A stretch of DNA of 5,627 bases from Planctomycetia bacterium (GTDB lineage Bacteria > Planctomycetota > Phycisphaerae > Phycisphaerales > SM1A02), in the NCBI GenBank assembly GCA_005799205.1, contig SYHM01000208.1, forward strand, positions 1-5,627, read 5' to 3'. Below the pieces are notes generated by a model. That model did no database searches. It was given only the letters and a program-made list of their open reading frames with translations, and was not told the DNA's origin. Positions within the stretch are counted from its first letter, which is position 1. Every line of letters starts with the position of its first letter. Positions 1 through 5,627 of this stretch are shown one piece after another. The position numbers were made by a program, and so were the translations under genes.

Positions 1-1
1 C

Positions 2-193
2 GACGCGATTCAAGAGGCGATTCGCGCGACCGATCCTGCGGGCAGCTACGACACGCTCGGCACAGGTCTCGCAGTCGATGACATGGTGCTGATGCAATGG
101 ATGGGGCTGGCGAATTGGGAACTCGCCGCCGTGACACAAAACCAAATCGACCAAGGATCGACGACGTCCTACTTCTTCAAGCGGGCTCGGTGA
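2..193 (+). CDS. C-terminal end of an unrecognised protein (5' end outside the window)
   Basis: The frame is open from base 2 to a TGA at 191-193 and gives 63 residues, beginning DAIQEAIRATDPAGSYDTLG and ending SYFFKRAR. I do not recognise the family. The visible part is soluble in character. It has an acidic helix-like start, a central stretch with several Met and Trp residues (DDMVLMQWMGLANWE), and a short basic end (KRAR). No membrane segment, repeat or catalytic motif can be seen. It stops 28 bases before the cardiolipin synthase start with no obvious terminator between them, so the two genes are probably co-transcribed. The call as a real coding region rests on the uninterrupted frame, natural-looking composition and tight spacing to the next gene. 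A chance open frame of this length in GC-rich DNA cannot be excluded. Confidence 0.6.
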   Translation, partial: DAIQEAIRATDPAGSYDTLGTGLAVDDMVLMQWMGLANWELAAVTQNQIDQGSTTSYFFKRAR

Positions 194-211
194 TCGCTGC
201 AGCCCCCCACC

Positions 212-217
212 GAAAGG
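212..217 (+). promoter_or_regulatory. Ribosome binding site of the cardiolipin synthase
   Basis: GAAAGG lies 4 bases before the ATG at 222. It is a partial match to the anti-Shine-Dalgarno complement with slightly short spacing. It supports ATG 222 as the start, together with the membrane segment that follows immediately. Confidence 0.5.
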
Positions 218-221
218 TTGG

Positions 222-1661
222 ATGAACGACCACTGGATCATCACGCTCCTCGCGGCTGCCGTGGTCGTGGAGCTCGCCGGGGTGTTCTTCGCCATCGACG
301 CAATCGCTCGTGGACGTACGGCGCAAGGAACGGTCGCGTGGGCGCTCGCGCTCGTGTTCGTTCCGCCGGTCGCGGTCCCCCTGTACTTTTTGATCGGTGC
401 TCGTCGCTTTGACGGCTACATCCGCGCGCGCCGCCGCGGAACGCTTGCCCTTGATCGGCTCGCCACTCGGGCAGTCGAGGCGATGGCACCATTTACGATC
501 GAAGGTGGGCGTGGTGCCGCGGTTGATGAGCGCTCGGGCGCTCGGATCGCAATTCAGCGGCTGGCACGCACTGACTGGACGACTGGCAACCGAACCACGT
601 TGCTGATTGACGGCGAGGCGACGTTCGATGCCATCGTCGCAGCGCTCGATGGCGCAGCGCATGACATCTGTATTCAGTTCTACATCGTGCGAGCAGACGA
701 GATCGGCTGGCGAGTGCACCGAGCGCTCGTGGCTGCTGCGCGGCGCGGCGTGGTCGTGCGGTTTCTGTATGACTCGCTCGGATCGACTGAGATCGCCGGA
801 GCGTTCGTCGATGAGTTACACGAGGCGGGCATCCACGCCGAGGCATTTCACAGCGAGCGGAACTCGACTTGGTTTCGGCTCAATTTTCGCAATCACCGAA
901 AGATCGTCACCATCGATGGGGTCACCGCGTTTATCGGCGGGCACAATATCGGTGTCGAGTATCTCGGACGCGATCCAGCGATGGGCGCGTGGCGAGACAC
1001 CCACGTGCGAATTGATGGTCCCGCTGTGCTCGCGGCGCAGCTTTCGTTCGCCGAAGATTGGAATTCAGCAACCGGCACGCTTCCCGAACTCTCGTGGACG
1101 TGCTCGGAACGTGGAGACGAGTGGGTACTGATCGTCCCCAGTGGACCAGGCGACCAATTCGAAACCTGCGCGCTGCTCTTTCATCAAGTGATTCAATCGG
1201 CGCGCGAGAAGCTCTGGATTGCCTCACCCTATTTCGTTCCCGATGAGGGAATCGTGCTCAACCTGCAACTCGCCGCACTGCGCGGAGTCGACACGCGTGT
1301 TGTAATCCCAGAGCGCTGCGACAATGCGCTCGTTCGACTCTCGGCATACTCGTACTACGAAGATGTCATTCCCGCTGGAATCAACCTGTTTCGGTATGGC
1401 GCTGGGTTTCTCCACCACAAGGTCTTTCTGTGTGACGAGATCGCGGGCGTCGGCACCGCAAACTTCGACAACAGGTCGTTTCGAATCAACTTCGAGATCA
1501 CCGTGCTCACCGCAGGCGGACCAATGGCACGTCACATTCAGGAGATGTTTCGAAAGGACCTCGAACGGTCAACCCAGGCCACGCTTGCAGACTTCACCCG
1601 GAGGCCTTGGATGTTTCGGGCACTCGCGCGCGTCAGCAGGCTCATGTCCCCATTGCAGTAG
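222..1661 (+). CDS. cls: Cardiolipin synthase (phospholipase D superfamily, two HKD motifs)
   Basis: This 479-residue protein is predicted to join two phosphatidylglycerol molecules into cardiolipin plus glycerol at the inner membrane. Length and layout match bacterial ClsA-type enzymes. Two N-terminal hydrophobic segments (about residues 5-28 and 36-59) form the membrane hairpin. The first catalytic motif is H225-x-K227-x4-D232, followed by the family-typical GGHNIGVEYLG and GAWRDTHVRIDG. The second is H398-x-K400-x4-D405, followed by GTANFDNRSFRINFE. The segment SPYFVPDEG (335-343) before the second motif is also typical of cardiolipin synthases and argues against a nuclease or generic phospholipase D. 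All six catalytic residues are present, so the enzyme should be active. The ATG at 222 is preceded by GAAAGG and leads straight into the membrane segment. The gene closely follows the partial gene at 2-193. Its last 20 bases overlap the convergent lipoprotein gene. Which Cls paralogue it is cannot be decided from the sequence alone. Confidence 0.95.
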   Translation: MNDHWIITLLAAAVVVELAGVFFAIDAIARGRTAQGTVAWALALVFVPPVAVPLYFLIGARRFDGYIRARRRGTLALDRLATRAVEAMAPFTIEGGRGAAVDERSGARIAIQRLARTDWTTGNRTTLLIDGEATFDAIVAALDGAAHDICIQFYIVRADEIGWRVHRALVAAARRGVVVRFLYDSLGSTEIAGAFVDELHEAGIHAEAFHSERNSTWFRLNFRNHRKIVTIDGVTAFIGGHNIGVEYLGRDPAMGAWRDTHVRIDGPAVLAAQLSFAEDWNSATGTLPELSWTCSERGDEWVLIVPSGPGDQFETCALLFHQVIQSAREKLWIASPYFVPDEGIVLNLQLAALRGVDTRVVIPERCDNALVRLSAYSYYEDVIPAGINLFRYGAGFLHHKVFLCDEIAGVGTANFDNRSFRINFEITVLTAGGPMARHIQEMFRKDLERSTQATLADFTRRPWMFRALARVSRLMSPLQ

Positions 1662-2505
1662 GGGCTGGCTGCTTCAGCTGCTTTGCAAGTTTTTGCGCAG
1701 CGGGCGCATTCGTCACCGCGAGCTTGGCAACCGTCGCTTGAGCGGCCGATGCGTCTCCCGCCCAGGATTGCACACGCGCGAGCGCACCAAGCGTTTGAGG
1801 CGAGTCTGGAGCCAGTTCAACGGCCCGCTCGGCAGCACTCAGCGCACCCTTCGAATCTCCCGCGCGAAAGAGGAATCCACACTTCCACACAAGCGGCTCT
1901 GGATCGAGAGGCGCATCCCGTTCAGCGGCAAGCCATGCAGAAAGCGCTCCAGCAGTGTCTCCGCTCGTCCACAGTGCCGACCCCATCCAGCAGCGCGCCT
2001 CGATTGACTTGTCGAGTTGAGCCCAGATCCGAAAGTCCTCTGCCGCACCGGCCGCATCCCCCGTTCGAAGTCGGCACTTGCCAAGAATCTCGTACGCCTC
2101 ACCAGAGGTTTGCCACTGCAGAGACTTGGTGGCGTCCTCAATCGCGCTTGCAAACGCGCCAAGCCGATATCGCGCAAAGGCGCGCATGCGAAGGGCGAGC
2201 GCATCCGTCGAATCAAGGGCGAGCGCGCGCGAAGCTGCCTCCACCGCGGCGGGATACTGCTTTGTCGCGATGAACGCATACGCAAGGCAGAGTTGCGGCT
2301 CTTTGCTGGAGGTATTCGCCGCAGCCTGCGCGGTCAAGGCCTTGATCGCCGCGGTCGCGTTGTCGTGAATCTCATGTGCACAGGAAAGCGACTGCTCAGT
2401 GCGCGCGGCCGGGGCGCACGACGCGACGATGCAGAGCAGTGGCACCGCTCCACACCGAACCCTACGTGAGAGGCGATGCGTGCGGAGTGCTCGTGTCATG
2501 ATCAT
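1642..2505 (-). CDS. TPR-repeat lipoprotein, translationally coupled to the copper ATPase
   Basis: The product has 287 residues. A basic N-terminus (TRALRTHRLSRRVR) is followed by a short hydrophobic stretch and a lipobox ending V27-A28-S29-C30, which suggests export and lipidation at C30. The mature part is almost all helical, with about six degenerate TPR-like units of roughly 34 residues: about 69-102, 103-134, 135-168, 169-202, 203-236 and 235-268. Clear hallmarks include LGKCRLRTGDAAGAAEDF and FRAGDSKGALSAAERAVELAP. TPR units bind other proteins; no enzyme motif is visible and the partner is unknown. Five cysteines besides C30 lie in the mature part (C42, C73, C144, C172, C209), which is many for an exported TPR protein; disulfides or metal contacts are possible but unproven. 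The ATG at 2505 overlaps the ATPase TGA as ATGA, with AAAGGA 5 bases upstream; a second ATG at 2499 is an alternative. The 3' end overlaps the convergent cardiolipin synthase. The gene name and exact role are unknown. Confidence 0.88.
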   Translation of the reverse strand: MIMTRALRTHRLSRRVRCGAVPLLCIVASCAPAARTEQSLSCAHEIHDNATAAIKALTAQAAANTSSKEPQLCLAYAFIATKQYPAAVEAASRALALDSTDALALRMRAFARYRLGAFASAIEDATKSLQWQTSGEAYEILGKCRLRTGDAAGAAEDFRIWAQLDKSIEARCWMGSALWTSGDTAGALSAWLAAERDAPLDPEPLVWKCGFLFRAGDSKGALSAAERAVELAPDSPQTLGALARVQSWAGDASAAQATVAKLAVTNAPAAQKLAKQLKQPAPTAMGT

Positions 2506-4760
2506 GTGAATCCTTTCGACGTGTGGGGGTCCACGGTTGGTGAGTGTGTATCCGATTCAACGAGCACATGTCGTGCGCGCAGGCGACTGCGTAGACGCAG
2601 CGAGTTGGCGACGACGCTGAGGTTGGAGAGCCCCATGGCAATCGCCGCGATGACGGGGCCCTTGACACCGAGCAGACCGCATGCGGCAGCGGGGATCGCA
2701 ATGACGTTGTAAGCACAGGCAAGCAGCAGATTCTGCTTCACCACAGAGAACGTCTCACGCGCGATCTCAATCAACGCGCTGACATCGCGCGGGTCATCCC
2801 GCATGAGAATCACATCGGCGCTCTCAACGGCGAGAGCACTTGCACTTCCCATCGCAACCCCGACGGATGCCGTCGCGAGGGCCGCTGCATCGTTGATGCC
2901 ATCCCCAACCATCATGAGTGACTGCGGCTCGAGCCCTTCGAGCACGGCGCACTTCGACTCAGGCGTTTGATCAGCGAACAGGTCAGCGGCGTCGATCCCA
3001 ACCTCGCTTGCAAGGTCGAGCGCAGCGCGCTGGCGGTCTCCAGTCACCAGATACACCCCACACGCCTGCGAACGAAGGCGCGAGATCGCTTCGCGCGATT
3101 GGGGACGCGCCGGATCGTGCAGGTGCAATCGCGCCGCCACCTGCCCATCGATTTCGAGCCGCGCCGAGGCGAGTTCATCGCGCCAGACTCCAACCGCATG
3201 CCCAAGGCACATCGCCTCGACACCTCGCCCCGCATGAGCTCGAAAATCAGTCGCCGCTGGAATCACCACGGCCGCTCGATGGGCAGCGTCGACGATCGCT
3301 CGTGCGAGTGGATGCTCACTTTGCGCTTCAGCGGCCGCCGCAAGGGTCAGTACCCGCTCAACACTGATGCCGCCGTCAACACAATCGATTCGGTCGAGCG
3401 ATGGACGCCCACATGTGAGCGTGCCGGTCTTGTCAAACGCCACTGAACGAATTCCGGCGACCGCTTGCAACGCCGCCGCGCTTCGCACGAGCACTCCACG
3501 ACGACTCGCCTCACCAGTGCCAACGACCAGAGCAAGCGGCGTGGCGATCCCAAGGGCACAGGGACATGAAATCACCAAAACGGTCACGGCGGTCGCGACG
3601 GCGATGGACAGTGAACTCAACACCCACCACGCAACAAAGGTCCCCAGTGCGATCAACAACACGGTGGGAACAAACACTGCGCAGACGCGATCGGTGATTC
3701 GCGCGATTGGAGCTTGTGAGATCTGCGCCTGATAGACGATCTGGGCGATGCGTCCGATGGCTGAGTTCCCTCCCGATGCCGTCGTGCGCACAACGAGAGC
3801 GCCATCGAGTGCGATGGTTCCAGCTCGAACACACGCGCCAGGCGACCGCGTCACGGGGACGGGCTCTCCTGTGAGCGAACTCTCGTCGATACTCGCCTCC
3901 CCCCGTTCGATGATGCCATCGACAGGAACTCTCGCTCCCGGCCGAACCTGCACGCAGTCACCCACGACGAGGGCGGAGACTGGAACATGCACAAGTGCCC
4001 CCTCGGCGTCGACCTGCTCAGCGAACTCTGGTTGCAGCTGCATGAGTTCTTGGATCGCCGACTGCGCACGATTCGATGCGCGTGCCTCGATCCAGTGCCC
4101 GGCGCTGATGATTGCAAGCAGCGCGATCGCTTCGGCAAAATAGAGGGGACCCCCGCTGCCGTTCGTCATGAACGCTGACGCGATTATGGTGGCGGTGCTG
4201 AGGCCGAACGCGGCGCCAACCCCGAGCACCACCAACGTGTCCATGTTCGTCGTCCCTCGGCGCAGCGCACGAACTGCGCTTTGACCAAATCCCCGCCCCG
4301 CAACCACAAGCGCGATGGCTGCCAAGCACAACATCACCCATCCAGTCGATTGTGATGTGTGTCCATCGTGGCCACTGGTCCAGTGCAACACCTCAAGCAC
4401 ACTCCAAATGCACCCAGCGACGATTGCGCTCCCTCTCCACTGTCGCAGCTTCGCCTCGTGCGCTGCGCGGGCACTCGCCTGAAGTGCAATCAATGCCGCG
4501 AATGGATCCTGTGATTTTTCTGGGGCACTCTGCTCCCGAAGCTCGAATCCTGCCTCACGGACCGCGGCATGCAAAGAACCCAGGTCGAGGGTCGACGTGC
4601 CTGCAGGAGTCACTGAAGCGATGCCAGTTGCGTAATCGACTTCCGCATGGTCCACCCCCGACAGTGCCGCGAGTCTGACCCGCGCCGAGGCCGCGCACCC
4701 AGCGCAATGCATTCCATCAACGACAAATCGAATCGGCTGTCGAATCGATGGCGCCGCCAT
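2502..4760 (-). CDS. copA: Cu(+)-translocating P1B-type ATPase (CopA-like)
   Basis: From the ATG at 4760 the product has 752 residues, normal for a single-HMA copper ATPase. It should use ATP to export Cu(+) or Ag(+) across the inner membrane. Order of parts: an HMA domain with GMHCAGC (C19, C22); two class-specific N-terminal helices (about 110-127 and 140-155) joined by a His-containing loop; two more helices (about 173-197 and 205-223); the actuator loop with TGE (297-299); two helices (about 360-382 and 385-413), the second carrying CPC (399-401); the phosphorylation site DKTGT (D443); SEHPLA with the HP pair (483-484); GDGIND (619-624); and two final helices with YN (684-685) and M709-GLSN. 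CPC plus YN supports the Cu(+) subgroup. The second Ser of the usual MxxSS is N713. The frame is open further upstream, with starts at 4832 (ATG) and 4868 (GTG, 788 residues), but the extra residues show no domain and the GTG lies beside a hairpin. Its stop overlaps the lipoprotein start. No CueR-type operator was seen. A FixI/CcoI-like role is less likely because no cytochrome oxidase genes are visible. Confidence 0.95.
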   Translation of the reverse strand: MAAPSIRQPIRFVVDGMHCAGCAASARVRLAALSGVDHAEVDYATGIASVTPAGTSTLDLGSLHAAVREAGFELREQSAPEKSQDPFAALIALQASARAAHEAKLRQWRGSAIVAGCIWSVLEVLHWTSGHDGHTSQSTGWVMLCLAAIALVVAGRGFGQSAVRALRRGTTNMDTLVVLGVGAAFGLSTATIIASAFMTNGSGGPLYFAEAIALLAIISAGHWIEARASNRAQSAIQELMQLQPEFAEQVDAEGALVHVPVSALVVGDCVQVRPGARVPVDGIIERGEASIDESSLTGEPVPVTRSPGACVRAGTIALDGALVVRTTASGGNSAIGRIAQIVYQAQISQAPIARITDRVCAVFVPTVLLIALGTFVAWWVLSSLSIAVATAVTVLVISCPCALGIATPLALVVGTGEASRRGVLVRSAAALQAVAGIRSVAFDKTGTLTCGRPSLDRIDCVDGGISVERVLTLAAAAEAQSEHPLARAIVDAAHRAAVVIPAATDFRAHAGRGVEAMCLGHAVGVWRDELASARLEIDGQVAARLHLHDPARPQSREAISRLRSQACGVYLVTGDRQRAALDLASEVGIDAADLFADQTPESKCAVLEGLEPQSLMMVGDGINDAAALATASVGVAMGSASALAVESADVILMRDDPRDVSALIEIARETFSVVKQNLLLACAYNVIAIPAAACGLLGVKGPVIAAIAMGLSNLSVVANSLRLRSRLRARHVLVESDTHSPTVDPHTSKGFT
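2511..2516 (-). promoter_or_regulatory. Ribosome binding site of the TPR lipoprotein, inside the ATPase 3' end
   Basis: AAAGGA on the - strand lies 5 bases before the ATG at 2505. It is formed by the Lys-Gly codons near the end of the ATPase gene. With the ATGA stop/start overlap it points to translational coupling and fixes the lipoprotein start. Confidence 0.65.
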
Positions 4761-4780
4761 GCACCCATGATAAGCGTGCA
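4760..4780. repeat. Short inverted repeat next to the ATPase start
   Basis: TGCAC and GTGCA arms (5 bases each) flank an 11-base centre, and the repeat overlaps the first base of the ATG at 4760. On the - strand the centre contains TATCAT, a five-of-six match to a -10 box, only 6 bases before the ATG. No good -35 hexamer is seen at the right distance. It may be a small operator or leaderless promoter, or simply chance. Confidence 0.25.
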
Positions 4781-4869
4781 CTGACCTCGTGAGGATGACT
4801 CGCGCGAGCCCAGTCGCGGCCAGCCTCTTCATCGAGTTGCCAGCACTCTCAGGTCGTACAGCGCGCACT

Positions 4870-4891
4870 GGGCGAACTGTTCACAGCGCCC
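4870..4891 (-). terminator. Hairpin downstream of the dockerin-protein gene, possible terminator
   Basis: On the - strand GGGCG pairs with CGCCC, and inside them CTG pairs with CAG around a TGAA loop, leaving a two-base TT bulge. The hairpin lies 20 bases past the stop of the dockerin-like gene. No T-run follows, so it is not a canonical intrinsic terminator; it could still end transcription or protect the 3' end of the message. It also lies directly before the GTG at 4868, which makes that codon a poor start for the ATPase. Confidence 0.35.
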
Positions 4892-4911
4892 TTCGCTACG
4901 GACACGCTCGC

Positions 4912-5627
4912 TCAATCCACCAGACAGGGACCCCACGCACCGAGGATGATGCCAAGGTCGCTTCCGTTGACAATGCCATCGGCGTTGACGTCGGCAGCAC
5001 CAGCGCCACCCCACTCACCGAGCATGATGCCAAGGTCGAGCCCGTTGACTGTGCCGTCGCCGCTCACGTCGGCGGGACATGGTGTCTCGCCAGGATCACC
5101 GAGGAATGGGCGTGCGACGCGCGATGCGCTCCCTCCCCCGACGAGTGAAGCGCCTCCGTCGTCGACGAGGTAGAGATCATCGGCGCCAACGCCGTCGAGG
5201 TTGCCACGCGTGCAGAGTGTTGGATGCTGCGAGTCGATCGGCGTTTGATCGCCGATCGTCATTGCTCCACCCGGACCAGTCGTATCAATGCGGATCGTCG
5301 AGGCTGCGCTTTGCGATCCAAGTGTCTGCTGCACACTCACGAGATCTCGGTCGCCGTCGCTATCGATGTCGATCAGCGAGATGTCCATTCCAGCTGAGGC
5401 TCCCGTTGGAGCAATTGGGATCGCCGACCCGAATGGCGCACTCGCGCCGCCAAGTCCGCGGAAGACCGTGAGGACTGGCAGCGCGCTCCCGCCTTGCATT
5501 TGCGGCTCGCCGTTGGCCGTCACGATCTCGTCGGAACCATCGCCGTCGATGTCCGCCATCTCGATAGCCACTGGGATTCCAGGCACATCCATGACTTGCA
5601 CTTCGACGAGTCTCCATGTGGATGGCA
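4912..5627 (-). CDS. Secreted FG-GAP/VCBS-repeat protein with C-terminal dockerin-like domain (5' end outside the window)
   Basis: The last 237 residues are visible. The frame stays open through the right edge (PSTWRLVEVQVMDVPG), so the GTG at 5601 is not the start and the gene is partial. The visible part begins with beta-propeller-type FG-GAP/VCBS units carrying Asp-rich calcium loops: DIDGDGSDEI (about 25-34), DIDSDGDRDL (86-95) and a degenerate NLDGVGADDL (142-151). A Gly/Ser linker leads to a C-terminal dockerin-like pair of EF-hand loops, DVSGDGTVNGLD (186-197) and DVNADGIVNGSD (212-223), bracketed by C183 and C234, which could form a disulfide closing the domain. Known members of such families are exported and bind calcium; the ligand here is unknown. 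Dockerins of cellulosomes bind cohesins, but planctomycete proteins carry such tails widely and their partner is not established, so a cellulosome role should not be assumed. The signal peptide would lie outside the window. Confidence 0.85.
   Translation of the reverse strand, partial: PSTWRLVEVQVMDVPGIPVAIEMADIDGDGSDEIVTANGEPQMQGGSALPVLTVFRGLGGASAPFGSAIPIAPTGASAGMDISLIDIDSDGDRDLVSVQQTLGSQSAASTIRIDTTGPGGAMTIGDQTPIDSQHPTLCTRGNLDGVGADDLYLVDDGGASLVGGGSASRVARPFLGDPGETPCPADVSGDGTVNGLDLGIMLGEWGGAGAADVNADGIVNGSDLGIILGAWGPCLVD
4938..5073 (-). repeat. Two tandem DNA repeats encoding the dockerin calcium loops
   Basis: Two 58-base units (4938-4995 and 5016-5073) lie 78 bases apart, exactly 26 codons, and match at about 48 of 58 positions by hand alignment. 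Both encode the D-x-x-x-D-G-x-V-N-G-x-D-L-G loop and helix. The similarity includes synonymous positions, which fits a fairly recent internal duplication or gene conversion as well as protein-level constraint. Confidence 0.75.

Noticed and set aside
177..719. 180-residue open frame on the - strand opposite the cardiolipin synthase
   Set aside because: It lies antisense to a clear two-HKD enzyme, is rich in Arg and Asp as expected from reversed GC-rich coding DNA, and shows no domain.
1661..1690. GC-rich partial inverted repeat around CAGCTG as a terminator for the convergent pair
   Set aside because: It lies inside the lipoprotein coding region, its arms are short and irregular, and no T-run follows a stem on the cardiolipin synthase strand.
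1324..2273. Long open frames on the + strand across the lipoprotein gene
   Set aside because: They are Arg/Ser/Pro-rich shadows of the TPR gene and the cardiolipin synthase 3' end, with no recognisable motif.
2918..3446. Overlapping + strand open frames opposite the ATPase
   Set aside because: The ATPase frame carries every family motif without interruption; the opposite frames have low-complexity Arg/Pro-rich composition.
4938..5073. Tandem repeat as a possible CRISPR or mobile element trace
   Set aside because: There are only two copies, spaced by whole codons within one reading frame and encoding EF-hand-like loops. They are protein repeats.
4789..5148. 119-residue + strand open frame with internal repeats (DDAKVASVD / HDAKVEPVD)
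   Set aside because: The repeats are the reverse-strand reading of the two dockerin calcium loops, so the frame is a shadow and not a repeat protein.

Overview
The window (5627 bases, GC-rich) looks like a chromosomal piece of a planctomycete, most likely in or near Phycisphaerales. The best clue is the protein at the right end. It has FG-GAP/VCBS-like calcium repeats followed by a C-terminal dockerin-like pair of EF-hand loops ending in 'DLGIMLGEWG' and 'DLGIILGAWG', a tail style that is very common in secreted proteins of that group. This is inference from motif style; no 16S or other marker gene is present.

Layout, left to right. (1) Bases 2-193, + strand: the C-terminal 63 residues of an unrecognised protein. 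(2) Bases 222-1661, + strand: a complete cardiolipin synthase of the phospholipase D superfamily, 28 bases after the previous stop and probably co-transcribed with it. (3) Bases 1642-2505, - strand: a TPR-repeat lipoprotein whose 3' end overlaps the cardiolipin synthase 3' end by 20 bases (convergent). (4) Bases 2502-4760, - strand: a complete Cu(+)-type P1B ATPase, with possible upstream starts at 4832 or 4868. Its stop overlaps the lipoprotein start as ATGA, so the two form a translationally coupled operon. (5) Bases 4912-5627, - strand: the C-terminal 237 residues of a secreted FG-GAP plus dockerin-like protein that runs off the right edge.

Working together: the ATPase should pump cytoplasmic Cu(+) (or Ag(+)) out across the inner membrane, and the lipoprotein made from the same message would sit on the periplasmic side of a membrane. 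No direct functional link between the two is visible beyond operon structure. The cardiolipin synthase is a membrane lipid enzyme on the opposite strand and appears unrelated. The dockerin protein is separated from the ATPase by about 150 bases that hold a hairpin (possible terminator) and a short inverted repeat next to the ATPase start.

No RNA genes, CRISPR arrays, insertion sequences or phage genes were seen. Most of the window is ordinary. The points most worth a second look are the ATPase-TPR lipoprotein coupling, a substitution in the last transmembrane metal motif of the ATPase (MGLSN in place of MxxSS), and the uncertain ATPase start.
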